64,000 nucleotides of DNA from Pseudomonas protegens CHA0 (GTDB taxonomy: Bacteria > Pseudomonadota > Gammaproteobacteria > Pseudomonadales > Pseudomonadaceae): positions 6,269,001 through 6,333,000 of the forward strand of contig NC_021237.1 of the NCBI RefSeq assembly GCF_000397205.1. The letters are read 5' to 3'. Each line of letters starts with the position of its first letter. Position 1 is the stretch's first letter. A program made the translations under genes and the position numbers. The notes beneath the pieces are model-generated. The model saw only the letters and a list, made by a program, of their open reading frames with translations. It was not told the DNA's origin and ran no database searches. Shown piece by piece: positions 37,065 to 44,540 of this stretch.

Positions 37065-37138
37065 GACGGTGGATTCCTTGAAGAAAGTGGGCAGCGGGAT
37101 TTTAGACCGCTGCCAACGAATTGGTTCTACCCGAGCCC

Positions 37139-37162
37139 CGTAGGAGTCGGCTTGCCGGCGAA
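37139..37162. repeat. Single REP-like unit
   Basis: CGTAGGAGTCGGCTTGCCGG with CGAA following. No inverse partner within 100 bases. Confidence 0.75.
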
Positions 37163-37301
37163 AGGGCCCCGATAGACACCCCAGCCAATTGCCACCCACC
37201 GTACCCGCCCCCAGGTGAAACATTCGTCAGCACACTAGAATTTGGCCTGCCCGCCGAAGCTGCTTATCATGGCGCGCCCAAAAGATTGCAAAGAGTGCCT
37301 T

Positions 37302-38189
37302 ATGCGCCGCCTGCTCACCGGCTGTTTCGTCACCCTGCTCCTGCTGCTCAACACCCTGGTGCTGTTCGGCCCGTTGATGGTGTTCGCCCTGCTCAAGCTG
37401 GTCCTGCCTGGGCGCCTGCGTGACTACGCCTCGGCCGCGGTGATGTGGATCGCCGAGACCTGGGCCGAGATCGACAAGCTGATCTTCGCCCTGTGCATCC
37501 CCACCCGCTGGGACATACGCGGCGGCGAGGGCCTGCGGGTTGACACCTCCTACCTGGTGGTGAGCAACCACCAATCCTGGGTCGACATCCCGGCCCTGAT
37601 CCAGACCCTCAACCGGCGCACGCCGTTCTTCAAGTTCTTCCTCAAGAAGGAACTTATCTGGGTGCCGTTCCTGGGGCTGGCCTGGTGGGCCCTGGACTAC
37701 CCCTTCATGAAGCGCTACAGCAAGGCCTTCCTGGCCAAGCACCCGGAACTGCAAGGCAAGGACCTGGAAATCACCAAGGCTGCCTGCGAGCTGTTCAAGC
37801 GCCAGCCGGTGACCGTGGTCAACTACCTGGAGGGCACCCGCTTCACCCCGGCCAAGCGCCAGCAGCAGGGCTCGCCCTTCCAGCATCTGCTCAAGCCCAA
37901 GGCTGGCGGCGTGGCCTTTGTCCTCGCGGCCATGGGCGAACAGCTGGACGCCATGCTGGATGTCACCGTGGTCTATCCCCAGGAGCGCATTCCCGGTTTC
38001 TGGGACCTGATCTGCGGCAGCGTGCCCAAGGTGATCATCGACATCCGCACCCGCGAACTGGACCCCGCGCTGTGGCAGGGCGATTACGAAAACGACCCGG
38101 CGTTCCGCCAGCAGGTGCAGGACTGGGTCAACCGGCTGTGGACCGACAAGGACCAGCGCATCAGCGAGTTGCTGGGCGAAAGCCGCTGA
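37302..38189 (+). CDS. PlsC-family 1-acyl-glycerol-phosphate acyltransferase-like protein (YihG type)
   Basis: A 295-aa membrane acyltransferase. One hydrophobic segment (about 5-30) precedes the LPLAT core: block I NHQSWVD (about 87-93), the HxxxxD catalytic pair, then FFKFFLKKELIWVPFLG, block III VVNYLEGTRFTP and a later proline-containing VTVVYPQERIPGFWDLI. It should acylate a lysophospholipid or glycerolipid at the inner membrane; the C-terminal half resembles E. coli YihG, which affects phospholipid acyl composition. The ATG at 37302 is chosen; one eleven codons upstream is in frame. It is a single gene convergent with the YgiC-type gene. Confidence 0.85.
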   Translation: MRRLLTGCFVTLLLLLNTLVLFGPLMVFALLKLVLPGRLRDYASAAVMWIAETWAEIDKLIFALCIPTRWDIRGGEGLRVDTSYLVVSNHQSWVDIPALIQTLNRRTPFFKFFLKKELIWVPFLGLAWWALDYPFMKRYSKAFLAKHPELQGKDLEITKAACELFKRQPVTVVNYLEGTRFTPAKRQQQGSPFQHLLKPKAGGVAFVLAAMGEQLDAMLDVTVVYPQERIPGFWDLICGSVPKVIIDIRTRELDPALWQGDYENDPAFRQQVQDWVNRLWTDKDQRISELLGESR

Positions 38190-39347
38190 TCAATCGCTGA
38201 TCACGTGGGGCAGGAAGCGGCTGCTGTCCTTGGTGATCGGCGAGTTGTCCTCACGAATGCCGATACCCGCCGGCTGGTCCCCGATCACCCAACTGCCGAT
38301 CACCGTGTGGTTGCCGGCAAACACCGGCAAGGGGTGGAACTGCTGGCGGATGCAGGGCCCGCCGCCGTAGGGCCCGGCCTCGATCAAATGCTCGCCGCCT
38401 TCGGTGCAGATTTCCACATTGGCGCCCTCTCGGGAAAAGAACGGCTTGCGCACCCACCCCGGGCCCAGGCTGGCGGCGGGGTCGTCGTCGATAAACGCCG
38501 GCAGCAGGTTCGGGTGCCCCGCATGCCGTTCCCAGAGCAGGGCCAGCGCGCCCTTGTTGGAGAGAATGGCTTTCCACGGCGGCTCGACAAACTGCGTGCG
38601 GCTGCCGGCAATGGCCGGGCCAAAGGCTTCGTTGAACAGGTGCTCCCAGGGGTAGAGCTTGAACAGGCTGTCGATGGGGGTGCCCAGCAGGTCGACGAAA
38701 CGCCCGCCGGCATTCAGACCGATGTCCTCGATGTCGAGCAACCGCGTCCCCAGGCCAGCCTGACGGGCAATGTCGCGCAGGTATTCGACCGTGCCGCGGT
38801 CTTCGAGCGAATCCCTGACCGAGGCAAAGTGCATCGGCGACTTGAAGCCGCCCTGGACGAAGGCCTGGAGCAGCTTGTCCTCGATGCTGTTGAACTGGTC
38901 GCAGCCGGCCGGCAATTGCCCGCGCTGCATCTGCTGTTCGAGCCAGACGTACTGGAAGAAGCTCGCCTCGTACAGCGAGGTCGGCGTGTCGTAGTTGGTT
39001 TCCAGGAGCTTGGCCGGGCCGGTGCCGTCGTAGCACAGGTCCATGCGCCCATAGAGGTGGGGATCGCCCTGCTTCCATGACTGGCGGATCAACTCATGAA
39101 AGGCCGCAGGGATAGCCAGGCGCTCCAGCAGTTCCTCGCTGTCCACCACCTCGGCCACCAGGGCCATGCACAGCTCGTGCAGTTCCTGGGTCGGGTCTTC
39201 CAGGTCGTCCTCGATCTGCCGCAGGCTGAAGCGGTAGTAGGCCGACTCGTCCCAGTAAGGCTCACCGTCGAAGGTGTGGAAGGCAAAACCCAGTTGCTCC
39301 GCCGTGGCTTGCCAGTCCGCACGCGGGGTGCTGGGGATGCGCTTCAA
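38190..39347 (-). CDS. YgiC-type glutathionylspermidine synthase-like ATP-grasp enzyme
   Basis: A 385-aa protein matching E. coli YgiC along its length: DWQATAEQLGFAFHTFDGEP, YWDESAYYRFSLRQIE, LLETNYDTPTSLYEASFFQY, GCDQFNSIEDKLLQAFV, DTRGTVEYLRD-like, LFKLYPWEHLF and FSREGANVEIC, then IGSWVIGDQPAGIGIREDNS. It has the C-N ligase (ATP-grasp) domain of bifunctional glutathionylspermidine synthetase but not the amidase. Start is a TTG preceded by GGAG at nine bases; it overlaps the YgiB-type stop as TTGA. A TTG five codons earlier is also in frame. What it ligates is unknown. Confidence 0.88.
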   Translation of the reverse strand: MKRIPSTPRADWQATAEQLGFAFHTFDGEPYWDESAYYRFSLRQIEDDLEDPTQELHELCMALVAEVVDSEELLERLAIPAAFHELIRQSWKQGDPHLYGRMDLCYDGTGPAKLLETNYDTPTSLYEASFFQYVWLEQQMQRGQLPAGCDQFNSIEDKLLQAFVQGGFKSPMHFASVRDSLEDRGTVEYLRDIARQAGLGTRLLDIEDIGLNAGGRFVDLLGTPIDSLFKLYPWEHLFNEAFGPAIAGSRTQFVEPPWKAILSNKGALALLWERHAGHPNLLPAFIDDDPAASLGPGWVRKPFFSREGANVEICTEGGEHLIEAGPYGGGPCIRQQFHPLPVFAGNHTVIGSWVIGDQPAGIGIREDNSPITKDSSRFLPHVISD

Positions 39348-40057
39348 GAACCGAAGCTCCAACTGCTGCGGCTGGAGGAACCGAAGCCGCTGCGGCTGAC
39401 CACTTCATGGGCGCCGGCCAGCGGGTTGCCGGCGCTGGTGAAGTGTTCCGGGCTGGATATCCCGAAGCGCCCGCCACTGGCGCCGGAGAAGGTCTTGCCG
39501 GCCTCCACCTGCTGGCTGAGGGTGCTCAGCTGGGTACCGCCACGACCATCGCGCTGCTTGTACAGGGCCTCGCTGAAATAGCGCGGTTCAGGGGTCGAAT
39601 CCAGGCCGATCCAGCGCCAGAAGCGCGAGCCCGAGCTGGAGCCACCACCACCACCACCACCACCACCACCACCACCACCACCACCACTGGAGCTGGTCTG
39701 TTGTTCTTCTTCGGGCTTGTCCGGCACCGTGCGCTGGGAGGTCAGGGCAAAACCGCTGGAAATCGGTACATAGGCTCGGTTATCGCGCGAGACCATGCAG
39801 TTGGCGGTGACGAAATCCTCCTCGCAACGTTGCAGGTCCAGGTAACGCGGGGCCACACGCTCCCCACGCTCGCGGGCGTCATCGCGGGCGGCCTGGCAAA
39901 TGGCGGACGGAATCTGTGCCCGTTCGCATTCGCTGACGCTGCTGAAATTCTGGGTCTGGCGCACTTCCCGGGTCGCCTGGGGCTGGCCGTCACAGGCGGC
40001 CAGGGCAAACGGCACGCTGCCCAGCAACACCAGGCGCACGCTCTTGCTGCGTTTCAT
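39344..40057 (-). CDS. YgiB-like (DUF1190) lipoprotein with polyglycine tract
   Basis: A 237-aa protein, MKRSKSVRLVLLGSVPFALA followed by ACDG, so a signal peptide with a lipobox-like LAAC and a lipidated Cys at about 22. The N-terminal half has the DUF1190 pattern with repeated cysteines (SVSECERAQ, ICQAARDDA, RCEEDFV, ANCMVSRD). A run of 15 glycines follows Ser-rich residues (about 124-145), encoded by tandem GGT codons, then a Ser/Gly/Phe-rich tail. It lies between a DUF350 gene and the YgiC-type gene and probably forms one operon; in E. coli ygiB and ygiC are likewise paired. Confidence 0.82.
   Translation of the reverse strand: MKRSKSVRLVLLGSVPFALAACDGQPQATREVRQTQNFSSVSECERAQIPSAICQAARDDARERGERVAPRYLDLQRCEEDFVTANCMVSRDNRAYVPISSGFALTSQRTVPDKPEEEQQTSSSGGGGGGGGGGGGGGGSSSGSRFWRWIGLDSTPEPRYFSEALYKQRDGRGGTQLSTLSQQVEAGKTFSGASGGRFGISSPEHFTSAGNPLAGAHEVVSRSGFGSSSRSSWSFGS
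39642..39687. repeat. Trinucleotide (CCA)n repeat inside the YgiB-like gene
   Basis: About 15 tandem CCA/ACC triplets on the plus strand, read as GGT (Gly) codons on the coding minus strand. Copy changes would keep the frame. Confidence 0.95.
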
Positions 40058-40067
40058 GGCCGCGCCC

Positions 40068-40505
40068 TCAGACCGAAGGAGTCATGCAGGCCGCGTTCAG
40101 CAGGCCGACACCGACAGAAACCGATGCCACCAGGATCGCCGCCGCGTACTCCTGGCTGGCAATGCGCTGGGACAGGCCCTTGAGGATCAGGCTGACCACA
40201 AAGAACGCCAGCAGCTGCACCACCGCGGCGATGCCGGCCCAGAGCAGGAAGTCGATGATCGAGATTGAATGGGAAATAGCGCTGGCCACCGGAATGGCAA
40301 AACCCAGCAAGGCACCGGACAGGGCGATGGAAGCCGCGCTGTTGCCCTCGCGGATCAGGGCGAATTCGTTATAGGGGGTCAGGCGCGTATAGATGAACGC
40401 ATAGAGGGCAAAGACCAGGGCCGCGCCCAGCATGTAGAGCATGAAACCGAGCACCGCATCGGCGGGCAGAGACATCTTCAGTGCATCCATGAACATCGCG
40501 TTCAA
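40068..40505 (-). CDS. DUF350 membrane protein (YjfL-like)
   Basis: A 145-aa inner membrane protein with four hydrophobic segments (about 17-40, 58-80, 84-105, 122-142). It carries the DUF350 pattern: GAALVFALYAFIYTRLTPYN, EFALIREGNSAASIALSGAL and GFAIPVASAISHS, with charged residues between helix pairs. Function of the family is unknown; members often sit beside YgiB/YgiC-like genes, as here. It is the first gene of the run and 10 bases from the YgiB-like gene. Confidence 0.82.
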   Translation of the reverse strand: MNAMFMDALKMSLPADAVLGFMLYMLGAALVFALYAFIYTRLTPYNEFALIREGNSAASIALSGALLGFAIPVASAISHSISIIDFLLWAGIAAVVQLLAFFVVSLILKGLSQRIASQEYAAAILVASVSVGVGLLNAACMTPSV

Positions 40506-40599
40506 GCTTCCTTGGAAAACGGGGCGCGAGATATAGCACAGGCCCGATTCGGCGAAAACTCCGGGAAAGGTAAAGACCAGGATTGCAGGAAACTGGGAG

Positions 40600-40626
40600 G
40601 GCCCCGGCGCGCCAGGCGCCGGGGCC
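40600..40626. other. Strong GC hairpin after the DUF2780 gene
   Basis: GGCCCCGGCGC-GCCAG-GCGCCGGGGCC, an 11-bp perfect stem with a five-base loop and no T-run. It could stop transcription poorly or block decay of the DUF2780 mRNA from its 3' end. Confidence 0.6.
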
Positions 40627-40634
40627 GGAGCGCG

Positions 40635-41201
40635 CTACTTGGCCACGCCCCAGATGCCGCTCAGGCTTTGCAGCAGGGAGCCGCCAACGCCCTGCTGGCC
40701 CAGGTACTGCAGGATCACCGGCGCAAACTGGCCGATCATGCCGCTCTCCATGCCCAGGGCGCCGAAGGCGTTGTTCAGGTCATTGGTGTCCTTGACGTCG
40801 CCCAGGGCGTTGTCCAGGCCCTTGGTCTGCCCGGACGACTGACCCAGCAGGCCGCTCAGGGCACCCAGGCTGCCCAGGGCGTTGCTGCCCGAGAGCTTGT
40901 CCAGGCCCGGGACACTTTTGCTCAACTGGGAATAGTCGGTGCTGCTCAACTGGTTCTTCGCCAGGCCAAGCATGGCGCCCGTACCGCCGATGGCTTGCTG
41001 GGGAGTGACATTCAGTTGCGAACCCAGGGCTCCGAGCAGGCCGGCGGTCTGGGAAGTGGGGGCCGCGGCGGCAGCCTTGTCGCCGCCCTGCATGCCGGAA
41101 ATGGCATTGGCCGCGTCGTTCAGGCTGAAACCGCCGGCCAGGGCCGAACCGGCTGCCAGGGTCATCAGGGTAGCCAAGGCGAAACCGCGTGGAATATTCA
41201 T
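40635..41201 (-). CDS. DUF2780-family exported protein
   Basis: A 188-aa protein with a signal peptide (MNIPRGFALATLMTLAAGSA, cut near ALAGG) and a low-complexity, Gly/Leu/Ser-rich mature part: GLLGALGSQLNVTPQQAIGG, PGLDKLSGSNALGSLGALSG, then DKLTNDL-like helices ending APVILQYLGQQGVGGSLLQS. The VTPQQAIGGTGAMLGLAK pattern is typical of DUF2780 (VcgC/VcgE) periplasmic proteins of unknown role. A strong GC hairpin follows the stop. It is divergent from the ECF sigma gene with about 220 bases between. Confidence 0.82.
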   Translation of the reverse strand: MNIPRGFALATLMTLAAGSALAGGFSLNDAANAISGMQGGDKAAAAAPTSQTAGLLGALGSQLNVTPQQAIGGTGAMLGLAKNQLSSTDYSQLSKSVPGLDKLSGSNALGSLGALSGLLGQSSGQTKGLDNALGDVKDTNDLNNAFGALGMESGMIGQFAPVILQYLGQQGVGGSLLQSLSGIWGVAK

Positions 41202-41424
41202 CGAAACAACCTCATGGGGCAGGAAACCACCCGTGTTCGGATGGCTGGAAAACAGCCTTTTGACTGAAGCATCGGGCGAATGTTCCGAAAGTGACGCAGC
41301 GGCGCCCGCACCCTGCGGATTTTAGTCGAGAATCACGCATCCACGACTCGCCGCTCTGCGTATATGCAGCAACGACGACCGGCGCAGGCACATCGGCACC
41401 GGCCGTAGCAGGAGGTCGCAACCC

Positions 41425-42069
41425 GTGAATGGAACAACCGCCCACCCTGGACTACCCTCTGGCTGGATCGACCGTTGCCAGCCGTGGTCCATTCATTTGC
41501 CACCTGCCTGGAGAACCGCCATTTCCGCTCTCGACCCCGATCAACTGCGGCACTTGCTAGCCCAGTGCTCACTGGGCGATCGCCGCGCCTTCGAAACCCT
41601 GTACCGCAGCGTTGCCCCGTGCCTGAATGGGGTGGCCCTGCGCTTCATGGGCCGCCGCGACCTGGCCGAGGAGGTGCTGCAGGAAAGCTTCGTGCGCATC
41701 TGGAACAACGCCGTGCGCTACCAGCCGCACCTGTCCGCCCCCCTGACCTGGATGATCAACATCACCCGCAACCAGGCCATCGACCAACTGCGCAAGCACC
41801 GCGAGCGGCCCCTGGGCGAGGGGGAGCAACAGCAATTGATGGACGACGCCCCCTCGGCCCACGAACAACTGGACAGCGCCCGCCAGGCCCGGGCCCTGAA
41901 CCGCTGCCTGGAAAGCCTGGAGGGCATGCAACGCCAATCCATCACCGTGGCCTACTTCCAGGGCCTGTCCTGCTCGGAACTGGCCGAGCAGCTGGCCGCG
42001 CCCCTGGGCTCGGTCAAGTCCTGGATCCGCCGCGGCATGGAACGCCTGCGCAGGTGCCTTGAATCATGA
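41425..42069 (+). CDS. ECF sigma factor (SigK/RpoE-like) with adjacent anti-sigma
   Basis: A 214-aa protein of the sigma-70 family: region 2 (RAFETLYRSVAPCLNGVALR, LAEEVLQESFVRIWNNAVRY, TWMINITRNQAIDQLRKHRE) and region 4 (QRQSITVAYFQGLSCSELAE, LAAPLGSVKSWIRRGMERLR). The GTG start is chosen because AGGAGGT stands eight bases before it, although the first 33 residues are not sigma-like; an in-frame TTG (41497) and a rarer ATT after GGAG (41521) are alternatives nearer the domain. Its stop overlaps the anti-sigma ATG (ATGA). Target genes unknown. Confidence 0.85.
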   Translation: MNGTTAHPGLPSGWIDRCQPWSIHLPPAWRTAISALDPDQLRHLLAQCSLGDRRAFETLYRSVAPCLNGVALRFMGRRDLAEEVLQESFVRIWNNAVRYQPHLSAPLTWMINITRNQAIDQLRKHRERPLGEGEQQQLMDDAPSAHEQLDSARQARALNRCLESLEGMQRQSITVAYFQGLSCSELAEQLAAPLGSVKSWIRRGMERLRRCLES

Positions 42070-42740
42070 ATTATCGAACCCCCGAACGGCGCCGCGCCCT
42101 CGCCGCCGACTACGCCATCGGCCTGATGCAGGGCGCCGCGCGCCGGCGCTTCGACATGCTCCTGCTGGACGACCCGGCCCTGCGTGAGGAACTGGCGCAG
42201 TGGCAGGAGAGCCTCGCCAGCCTGACTGCAGGCCTGCCCGAGCAGGAAGTGTCGGAGCATGTGTGGAAAGGCATCCAGGCGCGTATCCAGCCCCAGGTCC
42301 TGCACATGCCGCAGAAAAACCCGCTGTGGATGCGCCTGCGCCTGGCGATCGCCGCCTGCGCCGTGCTGGCCACCCTGTACATCGGCTTTATCCGGCAGGA
42401 CGACCAGGTGCGCTACAGCGCCACCCTGCTCAGCGCCGACCAGCAACCGGCCTTGCAGATCAAGGCCCACGCCCAGTACCTGCAAGTGGAACCCCTGACC
42501 CTGGCTGCCATCGGCCTGGACCGCAGCCTGGAACTCTGGGCGATTCCTGCCGATGGCAAACCGATTTCCCTCGGCGTGGTGCCGGTAGGCGGCCAAGGTA
42601 AGATCAACCTGAGCCCGGCCCAACGCGAACTGCTGGGCACCCCGATCGCCCTGGCCGTGAGCCTGGAGCCCCACGGCGGCTCGCCTACCGGGCAACCCAC
42701 CGGGCCGGTGTTGTACCAGGGGCAATTGGCGGCGCTGTAA
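42066..42740 (+). CDS. RskA-type anti-sigma factor
   Basis: A 224-aa protein with a cytoplasmic N-terminus (about 1-85: ALAADYAIGLMQGAARRRFD, LLDDPALREELAQWQE), one membrane helix (about 88-108, LRLAIAACAVLATLYIGFI) and a periplasmic RskA-like domain (about 120-224: ALQIKAHAQYLQVEPL, RSLELWAIPADGKPISLGVV, ALAVSLEPHGGSPTGQPTGP). It probably holds the upstream sigma factor at the membrane until an envelope signal releases it. No zinc-binding HxxxCxxC motif was seen. Coupled to the sigma gene by ATGA. Confidence 0.88.
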   Translation: MNYRTPERRRALAADYAIGLMQGAARRRFDMLLLDDPALREELAQWQESLASLTAGLPEQEVSEHVWKGIQARIQPQVLHMPQKNPLWMRLRLAIAACAVLATLYIGFIRQDDQVRYSATLLSADQQPALQIKAHAQYLQVEPLTLAAIGLDRSLELWAIPADGKPISLGVVPVGGQGKINLSPAQRELLGTPIALAVSLEPHGGSPTGQPTGPVLYQGQLAAL

Positions 42741-42754
42741 CAGGCACCTTCTGC

Positions 42755-42778
42755 CGCAGGAACGGGCTTGCCCGCGAA
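42755..42778. repeat. Single REP-like unit
   Basis: CGCAGGAACGGGCTTGCCCG with CGAA following, about 15 bases after the anti-sigma stop. Confidence 0.65.
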
Positions 42779-42890
42779 CGCCGTCAGGGTAAACTCCGCG
42801 CCCAGGCCCCCCGCCGCGTCCTTGCAGGCAGGCCCTTGCCTGCCATGCAAGCCCCCGCCTCGCCTGGCGCCATCCATCGAACGGACTCTT

Positions 42891-43454
42891 ATGAAAGCTG
42901 CGCTCTACAGCGGTCTCCTGCTGGCCCTGGCAATCGCCGTCTTGCTCTGGCGAATCGGCACCCCGGTCGATAGCAGCCAATGCGCCGACACGCCCCCGGG
43001 CCCCCTGACCGGCTTCATCCGCCAGCACTTCAGCGATCGCCAGGGAGCCGACTGGCGCGACGACGGCAGTGCCTTGGGCATTCTTGGCGTTGCCGAGGCC
43101 CAGGCGTTCGCCCGCCAACCCGAGCGTTACTACTGCGAAGCCCTGAACCTGCTGCAGGACCCAGAGCGAACCCAGACGGAAAAGGTGCATACCACGGCCC
43201 TGATGCTGTCCCTGCCCCTCGACTACTACCTGGACCTCATGGACCGCAGCCACCAGCTGTACCAACGCGGCGCCATGGACCGCCCCGTCCTGACCCTGGT
43301 GCTGATACCAAGAGGCACGGCGCTGAACTACTGGTGGCTGCCCCAGTGGCGCTCGCGCTTCCAGCGGGATGCGCCAGGCATCCTGGCCGAGACCGACATA
43401 AAGGAAATCCTGAGTGGCGAACACTGGTTCGACTACCCGGGTAGAGGCTATTGA
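42891..43454 (+). CDS. Hypothetical exported or membrane-anchored protein
   Basis: A 187-aa protein with an N-terminal hydrophobic helix (MKAALYSGLLLALAIAVLLW) and no clear cleavage site, so it is probably anchored with the rest in the periplasm. The body is not a family I recognise; FIRQHFSDRQGADWRDDGSA, RYYCEALNLLQDPERTQ and HWFDYPGRGY stand out, with two cysteines. The ATG is chosen because it begins the hydrophobic stretch; the longer in-frame extension overlaps a REP. It follows the sigma/anti-sigma pair in the same direction, but a REP unit lies between, so linkage is uncertain. Confidence 0.65.
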   Translation: MKAALYSGLLLALAIAVLLWRIGTPVDSSQCADTPPGPLTGFIRQHFSDRQGADWRDDGSALGILGVAEAQAFARQPERYYCEALNLLQDPERTQTEKVHTTALMLSLPLDYYLDLMDRSHQLYQRGAMDRPVLTLVLIPRGTALNYWWLPQWRSRFQRDAPGILAETDIKEILSGEHWFDYPGRGY

Positions 43455-43475
43455 TCAGGCTTGATTGGCGGGCAA

Positions 43476-43503
43476 CACAAACCCGCCAATAGGCGGGTTT
43501 GTG
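43476..43503. terminator. Perfect 12-bp hairpin between convergent genes
   Basis: CACAAACCCGCC-AATA-GGCGGGTTTGTG. The stem is perfect and ends in GTTTG on the plus strand, so it should work for the hypothetical gene and possibly for the toxin-antitoxin operon. Confidence 0.8.
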
Positions 43504-43517
43504 CAATCTGCATTAGG

Positions 43518-43832
43518 CTATCTGAACAATTCGGCATGGCTGCCAAGGTCGACAAAGGTCACAAGACCGGCTCGGGCCACGTCATAAATCAGCAGAAAAT
43601 CGCCACCGATATGACACTCCCTGAAACCGTCCCACTCCCCCTTCAGCGCATGATCGAGATACTGCGCCGGTAGCGGCTCCCCCAGGAACAGCAGCACCAT
43701 GACCTTGCGCACTTCGTGCATGTCACGACGCCCTGCACGCCGATAGCGCTCCCAGGACTTTTTAAACTCCGGCGTTTGTGCGCATTGCCTGGGCAGGTCA
43801 GCGCGCTTTGGGTTCCTCTCCGGCTTCGCCAT
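43518..43832 (-). CDS. YafQ/RelE-type toxin
   Basis: A 104-aa protein of the RelE superfamily, YafQ branch: TPEFKKSWERYRRAGRRDMH near the N-terminus, LPAQYLDHALKGEWDGFREC and HIGGDFLLIYDVARAGLVTF, with the His and Asp residues typical of YafQ, and a final LGSHAELFR. Relatives are ribosome-dependent mRNA endonucleases. The start MAKPERNP is chosen because GAGGG stands six bases before it; a second ATG two codons earlier touches GAGGG. It overlaps the antitoxin gene by 35 bases and is probably translated by coupling. Confidence 0.85.
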   Translation of the reverse strand: MAKPERNPKRADLPRQCAQTPEFKKSWERYRRAGRRDMHEVRKVMVLLFLGEPLPAQYLDHALKGEWDGFRECHIGGDFLLIYDVARAGLVTFVDLGSHAELFR

Positions 43833-44088
43833 CAGCATCCCTCAACATGTCGTCAATCGAGTCGTACTGACGACGAATCTCACGCGCCTGCGCCATGGCT
43901 CGAGCGGTTTTCTCCGATGGGACACGCACTTCGAAAGGCAGCCCCTGCACGGCCACAACCTGACGCAGGAAAAGACGCATGGCCTCGCTCAGGCTCAGCC
44001 CACAGGCATTGAGCACAGCGGTGGCACTGACCTTCAAATCCTCGTCTATGCGGCAACGCACGTCAGTGGTTTTCAGTAATGCAGCCAA
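43798..44088 (-). CDS. RelB/DinJ-type antitoxin
   Basis: A 96-aa protein starting at TTG after GAGGTGAT. The N-terminal ribbon-helix-helix part reads TTDVRCRIDEDLKVSATAVL, then GLSLSEAMRLFLRQVV, and the C-terminal tail is charged and presumably disordered (REIRRQYDSIDDMLRDADGE), where it would bind the toxin. It lies before and overlaps the toxin, the usual DinJ-YafQ order. Palindromic sequences just upstream are candidate autoregulatory operators. Confidence 0.87.
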   Translation of the reverse strand: MAALLKTTDVRCRIDEDLKVSATAVLNACGLSLSEAMRLFLRQVVAVQGLPFEVRVPSEKTARAMAQAREIRRQYDSIDDMLRDADGEAGEEPKAR

Positions 44089-44110
44089 GGTATCACCTCT
44101 ATTCGTTATT

Positions 44111-44131
44111 TGTAGCTACATTGTGGCTACG
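44111..44131 (-). promoter_or_regulatory. Candidate operator of the toxin-antitoxin operon
   Basis: Perfect palindrome TGTAGCTACA at 44111-44120, followed after three bases by the half-site TGGCTACG, forming a larger GTAGC-N9-GCTAC dyad. Ribbon-helix-helix antitoxins commonly bind such sites. Confidence 0.55.
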
Positions 44132-44280
44132 TTTTTCCATTCTGCGAGGTCGACTCTTTGCGGTCAACCGATTTCAGTGGACCGGACTCGTAAACAGGAC
44201 CTCATGCACGTTCAGCGACGCCACAGCGGACGAAACCTTCTGCAAGACATCAACCACCCGACGCCTTGCCGCCCCTGCGC

Positions 44281-44500
44281 CGGCGGCTTATAGTCCGCCG
44301 GTCGCCCAGATGGCGACCGGGTTTGGCGACCCGTTAGATACAAGGCGTACACGGTTTCCGCACACAGTGGAAAACGTGAGCGCATGCGCATCCGTTGCTT
44401 CATGGCAGCTGTGCGCGGGAGACCTTAGGGTCTGCCGGGTTCTTGTGTCTCCGGTTCGCCAACCTGCGTACAGCTGCCACCCAATGCTTGGCGACAAATG
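44281..44500 (+). ncRNA. Structured leader upstream of the DUF3077 gene
   Basis: A dense set of stems: CGGCGG/CCGCCG (44281-44286 with 44295-44300), a perfect 9-bp CCGGTCGCC/GGCGACCGG (44298-44306 with 44312-44320), the long stem 44403-44416 with 44466-44479 (14 pairs, one G-U), and an AGACC-TTAG-GGTCT hairpin at 44420-44433. The long palindrome GCGCATGCGC is at 44380-44389. Some arms compete with others. It reads as an RNA leader or a structured element ending before the RBS AGGAG at 44527. Stems are directly seen; RNA function is inferred. Confidence 0.5.
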
Positions 44501-44540
44501 AGTGGCGGCATTCAGGAAGACGACACAGGAGTGTTATCGA

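Noticed and set aside
44079..44501. Coding frame across the DUF3077 leader
   Set aside because: It starts in the toxin-antitoxin promoter area, lacks an RBS and has no family look. Its sequence is explained better by the stems.
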